A stretch of 64,000 bases of DNA from JAHFUA01 sp963733935 (GCA_963733935.1 CAVTEQ010000006.1:1-64000); one strand, 5' to 3'. Numbered from the stretch's first letter, positions 1 to 8,733 are shown. Notes: generated by a model from the sequence alone, not told the origin. Numbers and translations are program-made.

Positions 1-118
1 GGGCGCCCTTTTATGATGCAGCCCACGGCAAGGGCATCATCCACCGCGACATTAAGCCTGCCAACATTTTTGTCACGGAGCGCGGGCATGCCAAGATTCT
101 CGACTTTGGACTAGAGCG
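1..118 (+). pseudogene. Ser/Thr protein kinase fragment (catalytic loop)
   Basis: The window opens inside a Hanks-type kinase gene. The frame reads the catalytic loop IIHRDIKPANIF and then the activation-loop start AKILDFGL. Coding stops at about position 118, where insertion-sequence DNA begins. The downstream part of the same kind of protein reappears at 813, but everything between the DFG motif and the post-kinase sensor region is missing. The insertion therefore came with a deletion of several hundred codons. The N-lobe lies to the left of the window. By family, intact relatives autophosphorylate and carry C-terminal TPR repeats; this copy cannot be functional. Confidence 0.8.
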
Positions 119-812
119 TGTTTCAAAAATACCTCCGAAGCGTGATCCAGAGGCAAGCGAGGTAGAAGAAGGCGTAGTAGGTGGAGAGCAGATGCTCATG
201 ACGAACCAGCAATCGGCGGAACTGCCCGAGCCAGGCGTTGGTTCGCTCCACGATCCAGCGCCGCTTGTAGCGGCGGAGTTTGCGTCCGTCTTCGTACCGC
301 CTTTCCTTGTTGTTGCTCCGGTAGGGTGCAATCAGTTCAATGCCGCGCTGCTGCAGCCGCTCGCGCAACGGGTCCGAATCGTAGCCGCGGTCGGCAATCA
401 CGCGCTCGGGCTTTTGCCGTGGGCGGCCTTTCGGCCGGGGGACGCGGACTTCGGCGAGCGTGGCTTCCGCAAGCGTAACTTCACTCGGAGAGGCACTTTC
501 CAGCCGAACTCCCAGCGGAACACCTTCACCGTCTGCCAGTACCATCCACTTCGTTCCCTTGCCGCGCTTGGTTTTACCGACGGCGAAGCCCCCTTTTTGG
601 CTGCCGCAAAGCTGCCGTCGAGGAAGGTTTCGTCCCATCGCAGCAGTCCTTCCTCGTCCAGTCCTCCCAGCAGCGCCCGCCAAGCATCGAGCCAGACGCC
701 TTCCTCTTGCCACCTCTGCAGCCGCCGCCAGCAGGTCGAGGGCGAGGGGAACTCATCCGGCAGAAATCGCCATGCTGCGCCCGTTTGTAGAATCCACAGT
801 ATGCCCTCGTTG
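119..812 (-). mobile_element. IS5-family insertion sequence remnant
   Basis: A minus-strand transposase in two overlapping frames splits a plus-strand kinase gene. The element end near 119-140 (rich in TTTCAAAAATA) is present. The opposite end appears lost, because the transposase lacks its first 45-50 residues and kinase sequence resumes at once. Boundaries are estimated from where the two reading frames exchange. No complete terminal inverted repeat or target duplication could be recognised. Confidence 0.75.
123..812 (-). pseudogene. IS5-family (IS427-like) DDE transposase, truncated, two frames
   Basis: The first frame (about 812 to 590) reads GILWILQTGAAWRFLP and then FLDGSFAAAKKG, which holds the first catalytic Asp. 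The second frame (about 600 to 123) reads GKTKRGKGTKWMVL, VIADRGYDSDPLR (second Asp) and RRWIVERTNAWLG (catalytic Glu). The frame change falls on an A5G5 run. In IS5/IS427 elements orfA and orfB are often joined by programmed -1 slippage, so the two-frame layout may be normal and not damage. The missing N-terminus makes the copy defective in any case. Confidence 0.8.
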
Positions 813-1307
813 CGAATGATGGGCCGAGCTGTGGGCGCTCGGATTACGGTGGAGGTCGGCCGGGAGCTTTGCCTGCGCACGGGCAGCAAGGCTTTGCTAG
901 GCGGAACAATTTCCAACCTCGGCAGCCACTACGTAATTGCTTTAAATGCGGTCGCGTGCGGCGCGGGCGACAACTTGGCCAGAGAACAAGTTGAGGCTTC
1001 GACTAAGGAAGATGTTCTGAAGGCCCTGAGCCGAGCCTCTTCCAGGCTGCGCACCAAGCTTGGAGAGTCGCTCCCGTCTGTTCAGAAATTTGCGGTTCCA
1101 GTTGAAGCCACGACATCTTCCCTCGAAGCGCTAAAGAACTACAGCATGGGTATCACAGTGATGCGCGAAAAGGGAAACGCACCAAGCATCCCCATGTTTA
1201 AGCGGGGCCAAAGCGGCGTACCAGGACTTTTTCGCTCTCTGGAAAAATGCTGACCCCGACATCCCCATCCTGAAGCAGGCCAAGGCGGAGTATGTGAAGT
1301 TGCAGTG
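813..1307 (+). pseudogene. Kinase-TPR protein, C-terminal remnants
   Basis: This continues the kinase cut at 118. Frame one (about 813-1190) has a conserved post-kinase segment with ELCLRTGSKALLGGTIS and SSRLRTKLGES, also found in the intact kinase at 3094-6054 in diverged form. The TPR repeats are deleted, and the last 30 codons (about 1215-1307, with DFFALWKNADPDIPILK and a terminal KLQ) lie in another frame. A second scrap of the same tail, encoding KYAKLQ followed by a stop, sits at 1567-1588. The gene has suffered at least two deletions and one frameshift. Confidence 0.7.
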
Positions 1308-1371
1308 AAGCCCTAATGTATTTTTCGTCGTGCAAAATGCGCTAAAATCGCCGCCGTGTTGGAGTGTTGTT

Positions 1372-1533
1372 ATGGGATTGGATACGAAAAGCCTGGGAGA
1401 ATTGGAGCAATTGGCAGCCAACCTGCGCCAGCAGATTGTGCTCCATCCAGAGCATTCTCGACTGGACAGTGCCGAACTGAAAGAGGTTGAAGAATGGATT
1501 GCGCTCCGGCGACAGGAGGAGACCTCATCGTGA
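1372..1533 (+). CDS. Small hypothetical protein (53 aa)
   Basis: A short frame starts at ATG 1372 (MGLDTKSLGELEQLAANL) and ends EEWIALRRQEETSS. It is charged, with leucine-rich helical segments and no membrane segment. An upstream ATG at 1330 would add 14 residues of poor quality. Such short helical proteins occur beside decayed kinase genes, but I do not recognise a family. It is unclear whether it is expressed. The region from 1534 to 1806 holds only the kinase-tail scrap noted above. Confidence 0.4.
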   Translation: MGLDTKSLGELEQLAANLRQQIVLHPEHSRLDSAELKEVEEWIALRRQEETSS

Positions 1534-1806
1534 TCATGCGACTTGAAGCACCCGCTGCTAGCAAGACGAAGTACGCGAAGTTGCAGTGAGGCACTGATCT
1601 AGGAACGCGCCAGATCCGCACCACAGCCAAAACAGGCTGGCGCCGGCTACGCGCTGAAGCCGCACCGAGCCGGGAGCTTCGACTGCAGGGGGATCTGTTT
1701 GCTTCGATCGGCGCCGGCGTTCATGATCCCCCTCGAAGGCTGCTCATGCGCCGGATGCAGACCTGCGGTGAATGGGTTGCGGCGGTGACAGGAAAGCGGT
1801 GACGGA

Positions 1807-2118
1807 TCAAAGAGGGTTCAGTCGCCGCGCTCGATCTTGCGCTAAGGCGGGCCCTTCTCGTTCGCGACCAGCCTCAATTCCTTCGGTGCGATCCTCGGCG
1901 TGCTGATGAGCCACCCGCAATTCCGCTACGACTTTTCTTTCGGCTTGCTTACCGTTCTCGTACATTGCCCGGACAATCCTTACAGGCCCCGCACGCGCAC
2001 CCGCCACTACCCACGCCACGTTAAAATCGCGAAAAAGCGCCTTGAACCTCCAGTCTCCGAGATCCGGCACCCAGACCTCGAAATGCTCGGTTACCGGTTG
2101 TGCCAAGAGTGCTGACAT
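1807..2118 (-). CDS. Conserved small hypothetical protein (103 aa)
   Basis: The protein begins MSALLAQPVTEHFEVWVPDL and continues with a segment reading VVAGARAGPVRIVRAMYENG. It resembles short acidobacterial proteins of unknown function that start with a similar QPVTxHFEVWV stretch; this is recognition from memory, not a search result. There is no signal peptide or membrane segment. The last 25 residues are basic and irregular and may be read-through past a lost stop. No function can be given. Confidence 0.45.
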   Translation of the reverse strand: MSALLAQPVTEHFEVWVPDLGDWRFKALFRDFNVAWVVAGARAGPVRIVRAMYENGKQAERKVVAELRVAHQHAEDRTEGIEAGREREGPALAQDRARRLNPL

Positions 2119-2429
2119 ACTGAGTTTTCAATTTAGCGTCGCCTCTCTACCGCGGGAAGGTCGCGTCCGTAATGCTTTAGTTACCGGCGTTACATTGATG
2201 TATTGCGATTCCTCGGCGCGATCCAGACGCGGCGGGAGGTCGACGGGCGCGTAGCAGCCTCACTGGAACGCTGGAATCGGTTCGGAGGCGCCGCGAGCGG
2301 CGGAACTATGCTTCGGCGATTTCTTGGAGGTAGTCGCCAACGACCGTTGGATCGCCAATCTTTCCGCCGGGAACTACCATGTCCAAACCTTCCACGATGA
2401 ACAGCTCGACGTTCTTGTACTTCCCGCCG
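2119..2429. other. Intergenic stretch without a supported gene
   Basis: No convincing gene was found. The minus strand has a frame from about 2440 to 2306 with a protein-like C-terminus (KYKNVELFIVEGLDMVVPGG), which may be the end of an unidentified decayed gene joined to the restriction-enzyme relic at 2430. There is no start signal or family match. Confidence 0.4.
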
Positions 2430-2825
2430 AAAGCATTTTTCTTTAAGGACGAGGCCGCCAAAGCATTGCGGGAAATAATTACTACGGTTGGCAAGCGTGG
2501 TGGTCCAGGAGAGCAGGTACGGTGTGTTGTATCTGTCTCGATGCTAACAGAAGGCTGGGACGCGAATAGCGTCACGCACATCCTCGGTGTCAGAGCTTTT
2601 GACAGCCAGCTGTTGTGCGAGCAGGTTGTGGCTCGCGGGCTCAGACGAATGAATTACCAGCGCTGCTTATTGGCGAATTGGCTGCAGGCACTGAAGAACG
2701 ATCATCGCATGGTTCTGATCGCAGCCGCGGACTTGATTCCTAGTGTCGTTAGCAATGACGTCCCCAGCGGTCTGTGGGCCAAAAGGACGCACTCCCAGAA
2801 CAACGCTCTTGGGATTGCTTTTTAG
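2430..2825 (+). pseudogene. Type III restriction (Res) helicase relic fused to ArdC-like relic
   Basis: Codons from about 2436 encode a helicase C-lobe with VSVSMLTEGWDANSVTHILG and LLCEQVVARGLRRMNY. These are motifs V and VI of the Res subunit of type III restriction enzymes, although a Gly usual in motif VI is Ala here. Within ten codons the frame changes family and reads ANWLQALKNDHRMVLIAAA, which resembles the C-terminal part of ArdC-like antirestriction proteins. The remaining 30 codons match nothing I know. Neither domain is complete, so this is a chimeric relic of a lost defence or counter-defence region. Confidence 0.6.
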
Positions 2826-2879
2826 GAGATGAGCTGCTATAAGCGCTGCCGTTTAAGAAAGCTCTGCCCGGAGGACAGT

Positions 2880-3221
2880 ATGAACAAAGAATCCAAGAAT
2901 CCACAAGACATTCTGCGGTGTTACATGTACATCCTTCCGATACCGTGGCCCAAGAGGGAGGAATTCCGCAAGTGGGTGAAGAATCTAAATCGCTTCACCC
3001 GTGATTTCCCCGCGAGCTGCAAGGGGTGTACGTTTGCACACGTTTACGAACCAATAATCGGGGCAGACAGTGGCTTTCACATCCACTTCGAATTTAAGAC
3101 TTTTGCTCAACTTGACGAATTGCTGGCCTCGCGCGGAATGCAGCAATTCCACGCGGAACTGAAGCAATTTCTTGATCCATGTCTCCGCGGAGAGAGCTCG
3201 GTACTGCAACGACTCGACTAA
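2880..3221 (+). CDS. Conserved hypothetical protein (113 aa)
   Basis: The start at ATG 2880 is chosen because GGAGG lies seven bases upstream. The protein has a YMYILPIPWPKREEFRKW segment, two cysteines in ASCKGC and a HIHFEFKTFAQLDELL stretch, without membrane segments or signal peptide. I do not recognise the family. The fold could be a small alpha/beta protein, since beta-like and helical stretches alternate. Its last 128 bases overlap, in antisense, the 3' end of the kinase gene on the other strand, so one of the two C-termini has probably been extended or rearranged. Confidence 0.55.
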   Translation: MNKESKNPQDILRCYMYILPIPWPKREEFRKWVKNLNRFTRDFPASCKGCTFAHVYEPIIGADSGFHIHFEFKTFAQLDELLASRGMQQFHAELKQFLDPCLRGESSVLQRLD

Positions 3222-6054
3222 GCGGCGGACTCGGTAGAAGTCTCAGTCGACGTCTCGCATCTTGAAATATGGTCATGCTCGGCGTACCTTCGCTGTTCCG
3301 CAGGAACTCCTCGTAGCTGCGCCGAGCATTGGCAGCATCTCCCGTCGCTTCGTAAGCAATGCCACGATAGTAGGAGGCGATGAAGTAAAACGTTAGCCCG
3401 TATCCATCAAGCAAAGATTCACCGTGCCGCTTCAGCACCTCTCCGTACTCCCCAATGGCATCACTCCACCTACCAACTTTCAGGTAAGCCTGCGCCAGCA
3501 TGGCGTGCGACAGGCTTGAATTCCACGTCACGGAAGCGCTCCGTAGAGGATCAACAGCCCCCGATGAGTTACCAGTAGCCAATAGGCGTGCTCCCCTCAG
3601 AAATTCCGAGTAAGCCTGATGGCGGGGACTGTCCGCTGTAATCTGTTTTCTCAGGGCACGCTGCAGCCGGATGATTTCTTTCGGTTGCCCAGCGAGAGCA
3701 TAGTAGGCCGCCAAAATTGCACGCTCTTTCGGAACTAGATCGGGAAGCCCCTCCGCCTGTCGCCATTGCTGAAGTGCCAGAGCAGTCTTGCCTTCCAGCA
3801 GGTAGAGGTGTCCCAGTGTGGTTCGGGCCATGAATGAGTCGAATCGCGGGTTGTGCTGCGTAGCGTCTTTGACAAGCGAGAATTCGGCTTTCGACCACTG
3901 ACCGCCATTTAGCAAAAGTAAGATTCTGTTTTCATCGCCATATGTCTGCGCCTCGGGACTGCCTTTCAGCAACACGTCTACCAGTTGCTCCGCTTTCTCT
4001 GACTTGCCTTCAGCCGCATACGCCAGACTCAACAAGCGTGTGATCCCCAGTGTGTCGCGGTTCTGAGCCTGGGCAGCCTCCAAGACGCCGGCAGCTTCAG
4101 AAAACTGATTTCGTGACAGCAAGACAAGTGCCAAGTTGTTGCGGGCCATGATCGAAGCATCCAATTCAACCGCCCTTCGGGCCATTTTTTCAGCGGAGTC
4201 TAGATCCATTGCAAGCAGATAGCAGATCGTCAAGTACTGGTAGCCGGTTATGTCATTTGGATACGACTTTACCAGAGCAAGTAAATTCTCGATTGCAACA
4301 TCGTACTGCTCGCGAAGCATATAGTATTGAGCAGCAATCACGTACCACTCCGCCTCTGTAACGCGCTCTTTTCGCATCCAGGCCTGGTCGAGAGCCTTTC
4401 GCGAAAGATCCTTCTGTCCCTCGTTGGCATAAACAGCACTCAAGCGCGCATATGCGAGAGCAAAATCAGGGTCTTCCCGGATAGCTTCTTTGTAGAGCGC
4501 CACCGCCGCCGCGAAGTTTCCGGCCAGATGTTCCTGGCGCCCGATAGAGTATTTATGAAGGGCGTCTAGAGAGCCACTGGTGACCCGCTCCAGAGGCCGG
4601 TCAATCGGATCGTCATTTTTTCTAGATTCCCCAACGGAGCTGCGCAATCGGTTGGCTAGCTCATTCAGCGCGGGAAGAATCTGGGCGAAGCCACGCGCCT
4701 CGGCCTTTGCCGAATAAATCTTCTCTTGTTGAAAAGCGTCAAGGAGGTTGAGTGACAGGATGTACTCGTCACCAACATTCGCGATTCCTCCGGCGACCAT
4801 CAGCGGAATGCCTTCGCGCGACGCGATCTGCGAACCGGTGCGACGATCCACACGGGCCGTAGCCGCTTGCCCGAGTTTCGGCAGCACGAGACGCACTCTC
4901 TCTTCAGGGAACACTTTGAGTTGGGTAGATTGTTCCAGGTACGCCGCCACCGCAGTGCTTAGCGAGTGATCGAAGACCGGATTTCCTGTATTGTTGTCGA
5001 AATCGAGCACAAGCACCCACCCTCGCCTCTCCACAGTTCGAGTCGTGCGATTGTGCAGCACGAACAACGTGGCAACTGTAGTGACAGCGGCAAGGACAAT
5101 CAAGAAAAGCACCAAGACAGTTCGGACGCGACGTTGCTTCGCTGCTTGAGAACTCGATCTGGATGGTACGGGAGCATTCCCAGTCTGCACCCTGCGCAAA
5201 TCTACGAGTAGGTCATCTGCAGTAGCGTAACGCTCAGTTGCACTCTTAGAAAGCATCTTCGTGATTATTCGTTCTAGCTCCTCGGGCACAACTGGAGCCA
5301 CTTCGCGCAACGGGCGAGGAGACTCATTGAGAACGCGATTGGCCGTCGCGATCGTTTTCTCCGTCCAAAATGGATGCCTTCCAGCGAGCATCTCATAGAA
5401 GACAACCCCCAGAGAGAAAACGTCTGCACGACCATCAGACTGTTTCTCGAGCAATACCTCCGGTGCCATGTATCCAGGCGTTCCTGCACATCCACCACAA
5501 ATGCTATCGGCAGTCGCTACGCTGTCGCCCACAGGATTCAGCTGCTTTGCTAGTCCAAAGTCGAGCAACTTTACGTTTCGGTCAGACGTTAACATGATGT
5601 TTTCTGGTTTTATATCCCGATGGACGATCCGCTTCCGGTGAGCAGCACAGAGCGCAGAAGCGCATTGCATTGCTATCGTGAAGAATTCTTCAAGCGGAAG
5701 AACGCCGATCTGCAAGCGGTGGCGCAGCGTCTGGCCCTCAACGAATTCCATTATCAAGAAAACTTCTTCCTGTTCCTCGATAACGTCGTACACCGCGGCG
5801 ATGTTTGGCGACGCCAATGCCGAAGCCCTTTGAGCTTCTTTCAAGACTCGTTGGCGCGAAAGCTTATCGGAGCGGAATTTTGCCGAGATGCGCTTCAGTG
5901 CTACAGGCCGGCCCAGTTTCCGATCCTCGGCTCGATAAACCTCGCCCATGCCTCCGCTGCCGAGCAGCGACCGGATTGTGAACCGGCCTACAGTACAGCC
6001 AGTCAAATCATCCGGAGCACTGGCCTGCACACCCTCTCTCGTGGGTTCTGTCAC
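3094..6054 (-). CDS. Ser/Thr protein kinase with transmembrane helix and TPR repeats
   Basis: This is a 986-residue Hanks-type kinase. The P-loop is GSGGMGEVY (residues 32-40), the ATP lysine is K54, the catalytic loop is HRDIKPEN (145-152), and DFG is at 165-167. A GTPGYMAPE motif follows near 191. A hydrophobic helix at about 312-334 places the kinase in the cytoplasm and the TPR region outside the membrane. Several degenerate TPR units occupy about 480-930. All catalytic residues are present, so it should be active. Substrates are unknown. The last 35 residues look unstructured and overlap a convergent gene. The gene stands alone. Confidence 0.9.
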   Translation of the reverse strand: MTEPTREGVQASAPDDLTGCTVGRFTIRSLLGSGGMGEVYRAEDRKLGRPVALKRISAKFRSDKLSRQRVLKEAQRASALASPNIAAVYDVIEEQEEVFLIMEFVEGQTLRHRLQIGVLPLEEFFTIAMQCASALCAAHRKRIVHRDIKPENIMLTSDRNVKLLDFGLAKQLNPVGDSVATADSICGGCAGTPGYMAPEVLLEKQSDGRADVFSLGVVFYEMLAGRHPFWTEKTIATANRVLNESPRPLREVAPVVPEELERIITKMLSKSATERYATADDLLVDLRRVQTGNAPVPSRSSSQAAKQRRVRTVLVLFLIVLAAVTTVATLFVLHNRTTRTVERRGWVLVLDFDNNTGNPVFDHSLSTAVAAYLEQSTQLKVFPEERVRLVLPKLGQAATARVDRRTGSQIASREGIPLMVAGGIANVGDEYILSLNLLDAFQQEKIYSAKAEARGFAQILPALNELANRLRSSVGESRKNDDPIDRPLERVTSGSLDALHKYSIGRQEHLAGNFAAAVALYKEAIREDPDFALAYARLSAVYANEGQKDLSRKALDQAWMRKERVTEAEWYVIAAQYYMLREQYDVAIENLLALVKSYPNDITGYQYLTICYLLAMDLDSAEKMARRAVELDASIMARNNLALVLLSRNQFSEAAGVLEAAQAQNRDTLGITRLLSLAYAAEGKSEKAEQLVDVLLKGSPEAQTYGDENRILLLLNGGQWSKAEFSLVKDATQHNPRFDSFMARTTLGHLYLLEGKTALALQQWRQAEGLPDLVPKERAILAAYYALAGQPKEIIRLQRALRKQITADSPRHQAYSEFLRGARLLATGNSSGAVDPLRSASVTWNSSLSHAMLAQAYLKVGRWSDAIGEYGEVLKRHGESLLDGYGLTFYFIASYYRGIAYEATGDAANARRSYEEFLRNSEGTPSMTIFQDARRRLRLLPSPPLSRVVAVPSSLRGDMDQEIASVPRGIAAFRARPAIRQVEQKS

Positions 6055-6157
6055 AGCTTTAACCCCTCACCCTTGCGAGGCCGTAATCGTACTCCCTACT
6101 TACCAAATTTAGCCATCCGGACTAACTTCGCCAGATTCTTCTAAGGGCCGACGATTA

Positions 6158-6376
6158 TTATCCCGCCCGACGACCACTCTGCCAATCTCCCGATTTTCCG
6201 ATGGGCTTTTTGGTCGTCTCGAGATCGACCTCGCTCTGAGACAGTTCCTCGACTCTGGACACTCTCAAACCACAGTCCTCGAGGAGTCGGATGAGATCTG
6301 TAGAGTCGCTTCCCTCTGGGTCACTCAGCACGACTCTGTAGTACGTTGGGGCTGGCGGCGCATCTTGAATAGCCAT
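6158..6376 (-). CDS. Small hypothetical protein (72 aa)
   Basis: The start MAIQDAPPAPTYYRVVL at 6376 is preferred over an upstream ATG because GAGGTG lies five bases before it. The protein reads like a compact alpha/beta unit (YYRVVLSDPEG, then LIRLLEDCGLRVSRVEEL). It has no signal peptide. It lies just upstream of, and divergent from, the vapBC-like pair. I cannot name a family; a small regulatory or adaptor protein is possible, but nothing shows it. Confidence 0.5.
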   Translation of the reverse strand: MAIQDAPPAPTYYRVVLSDPEGSDSTDLIRLLEDCGLRVSRVEELSQSEVDLETTKKPIGKSGDWQSGRRAG

Positions 6377-6479
6377 GTTCACCTCGTCGCAACAATCAAC
6401 TCGCACTTCGCAAGTTCAAAAGTGTACTCTCTGGCGGGACGCCCGAGCGCACTGGGGAAAAGCCGAGGTAGACTACACC

Positions 6480-6710
6480 ATGCGAACTACGGTTGACATC
6501 CCGGATCCAATCTACAGACGCCTCAAGTCGGCCGCCGCGCTGCGGGGCTGTTCGGTTAAAGACCTGATCCTGCGAGGTGTCAGCCTGGAGCTTGAAGCGT
6601 CAAAGGGGAGACGCAGGAGGAAGCCGATCAGACTACCTATTATCGACTCCAAGAAGCCTGGCTGGCTCCAGCTGACTAACCGTAGGGCGAATGAAATCCT
6701 ATTTCCCTGA
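6480..6710 (+). CDS. vapB: VapB-type antitoxin (ribbon-helix-helix)
   Basis: A 76-residue protein starting MRTTVDIPDPIYRRLKSAA has the beta-strand and helix pattern of a ribbon-helix-helix DNA-binding domain, followed by a helix (KDLILRGVSLELE) and a basic C-terminal tail that would wrap the toxin. The start codon at 6480 overlaps the toxin start by the usual arrangement: the toxin ATG is at 6691, inside the last codons. By family, the antitoxin represses its own promoter and neutralises a PIN-domain RNase. Here the toxin is truncated, so only the DNA-binding role could remain. Confidence 0.75.
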   Translation: MRTTVDIPDPIYRRLKSAAALRGCSVKDLILRGVSLELEASKGRRRRKPIRLPIIDSKKPGWLQLTNRRANEILFP

Positions 6711-6825
6711 TATCAACGTTTGGGTGGCCCTGGTGTACCGCGGCCACCAGCATCACCCGGTGGCCGCCTCCTGGTTCGAGCGCCTCAAGAGCGACACAGT
6801 AGCTTTCTGCCGCTTGACACAGGGC
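6691..6825 (+). pseudogene. vapC: VapC-type PIN toxin, truncated by repeat insertion
   Basis: The frame starts MKSYFPDINVWVALVYRGHQ, with the first acidic PIN residue in PDINVW, and continues HHPVAASWFERL and AFCRLTQ. It then crosses into the 2.26-kb repeat and ends after 28 foreign codons. A full VapC has about 130-145 residues and three more acidic catalytic residues, all missing here. The same foreign peptide ends the cut transglycosylase gene at copy 2 of the repeat, which proves that the repeat boundary lies here. Confidence 0.85.
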
Positions 6826-6832
6826 CTGTCCA

Positions 6833-6870
6833 CCAAGTCGATGATCGCCAAGTCGGCTACCACAAAGTCG
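6833..6870 (+). repeat. Three 8-bp direct repeats with 15-bp period at the repeat's left end
   Basis: CCAAGTCG at 6833 and 6848 and CAAAGTCG at 6863 lie exactly 15 bp apart, within the first 45 bp of the 2.26-kb repeat. The same array is in copy 2 (37573-37610). The spacing resembles an iteron-like protein-binding array at a mobile-element end. It could also be chance within once-coding sequence (frame TKSMIAKSATTKS). Confidence 0.6.
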
Positions 6871-7380
6871 GTGCAGGACGACGCGAACCTGGGTGGAACT
6901 CCCAAATAGTTTTGGCCAACTCTTCCGAGTAGTGGGTGCAGTTTGGAGGGGAGGGAGCATTCGCAGGTATGCCACAAGCGCGCGGATATCCTTCGCGAAC
7001 AGTACCGCGCCGGGGTGTCGCTGAGGCCAAAACTAGTTCTCACCACTAATCGTGGGAGGACGGACAGTGGACCGCCATTAGCGATTACTTGCGATATGGC
7101 GATTTCAGGAAGTGGGCGGGAGCGCCCGGTGCGATTTCTGGGCGGCTACGCGCCCGTCCGCCATGCTTGCGGCAAGGCCCACTCACAACGGGCAGTGATG
7201 AGCTCATGCACGCGATTCTGACCACTCCTGCCAGCGTTTGCGTGACGCACCGCCCTCGGTATACACTCCCACGCGCTTCGGGGCGAGAAGAGAATTCCGA
7301 AAAAGAAAGCCTGCTTTGCCCGCACCGGATGGTTTATTTCGGTTCGTCCCGTTTGGGGCCCTCACTTCGCAGGTAGCGCA

Positions 7381-8397
7381 ATGGCCAAACCCTGGATAAA
7401 ACGGCTCGGGAGAATCCTAGGTTATGTTTTTCTGGGTCTGCTGGTACTTCTAGCTGTCGGAATCACGTTTACGATCGGCTGGCGGCCGATCATTGGGGCA
7501 AAGTCCCGCCCGCTCACCTCACGGGAGTTCGAGCCCACGCGCGAGCGACTGGCACGCGGCCAGTATCTCGCTGACGCGGTTCTTGCCTGCTTTGCATGCC
7601 ATTCGGAGTTTGACGAGAAATCCAATCCCCCGGCCATCACGTCCAAGAAGGGCATCGGAGCGGTGTTCTTGCAGAAAGGGAAATACCGCCTGATCGCCCC
7701 GAATATCACACCGGATCCGACTAGCGGGGTCGGAAACTGGAGCGACGATGCGTTGTCACGCGCGATCCGCGAGGGTATTGCCCTTGACGGCAGCGCTCTG
7801 TTCCCGATCATGGGCTATCCGCATTTCCGGAATCTTTCCGATGAGGATCTGGCTTCGGTCGTGGTCTATCTGCGTTCTTTGGAACCTGTTCACAACTCTT
7901 TACCGAAAAGCGTGCTCCCCTTTTTGCTGAAGCGGGCCGTGCTCGGCGGGCCTCAGCCGATCACCGCGCCGGTGCCCGAGCCGGATGTGTCGGATCCCGT
8001 CAAGCGTGGAGAGTACCTCGTCAAAATTGCCGGTTGCGGGGACTGCCACACGCCCGATAAAGGAATGCCGCCCCACCCTGTGCCAGGTCTTGAGTTCGGG
8101 GGTGGTACGGTTTTCGGCAAGGTTGCGAGCGCGAACATCACGCCGGATCCATCGGGCATTTCGTATTACGATGAGGCGCTCTTTATTGAAGTCATGCGGA
8201 CGGGATTCGCGAAGGCTCGCCCGATCAAGCTGCCCATGCCCTGGCCGGTTTACAAGAACATGACCGATGACGACTTGAGGGCTGTCTTCGCCTATCTACG
8301 CACACGCAAGCCCGTCCACCACTTGGTGGACAACACCGAGCCACCGACGCTGTGCAAGGTCTGTGGGCAAAGGCATGGCCTCGGCGACCGCAATTGA
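7381..8397 (+). CDS. Membrane-anchored diheme cytochrome c (copy 1)
   Basis: The 338-residue protein has an N-terminal membrane helix (about 12-34) and two class I cytochrome c domains, with heme sites CFACH at 70-74 and CGDCH at 219-223. A conserved KLPMPWPVY stretch supplies a likely axial Met for the second domain. The C-terminal CKVCG lacks the heme histidine and is not a third site. It resembles small cytochrome subunits that accept electrons from periplasmic dehydrogenases, but no dehydrogenase is adjacent. The protein is anchored on the periplasmic side. It is almost identical to the copy at 38122-39138. Confidence 0.9.
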   Translation: MAKPWIKRLGRILGYVFLGLLVLLAVGITFTIGWRPIIGAKSRPLTSREFEPTRERLARGQYLADAVLACFACHSEFDEKSNPPAITSKKGIGAVFLQKGKYRLIAPNITPDPTSGVGNWSDDALSRAIREGIALDGSALFPIMGYPHFRNLSDEDLASVVVYLRSLEPVHNSLPKSVLPFLLKRAVLGGPQPITAPVPEPDVSDPVKRGEYLVKIAGCGDCHTPDKGMPPHPVPGLEFGGGTVFGKVASANITPDPSGISYYDEALFIEVMRTGFAKARPIKLPMPWPVYKNMTDDDLRAVFAYLRTRKPVHHLVDNTEPPTLCKVCGQRHGLGDRN

Positions 8398-8733
8398 AAT
8401 ATCGTTAGACACTGAACGCATACGCGCTGCGGTCATCTTTAGGCTGGCAACTTCGCCGTCGGAGCCGGACCCGTTCCGATCCGGCTCCGTGACTTGGGCG
8501 ATGGCACGACTAACTGCACCGAACCAGCACCATAACTTCGGGTGGGAGGCGCCGCCCGGAGAAATGCTCTGTGCGGAGTGCTTCCGAGTTTCCCGTCAAT
8601 CGCTGACAATCTGCACCAACGCCCGAAGCCACAAATCTGGGAAGGTGTCGGTGGCTCAGCATAAGGTGCCTCTTCGGCGCCAGCGAGCAAGGATTGGAGC
8701 GAGACCTTGTAGACTTGGGCGGCCCCACATTTC

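Noticed and set aside
7089..7376. Open frame upstream of the cytochrome gene in the 2.26-kb repeat (also 37683-38117 in copy 2)
   Set aside because: A one-base indel changes the frame between copies, and composition is Arg-rich without motifs, so it is not taken as a gene.
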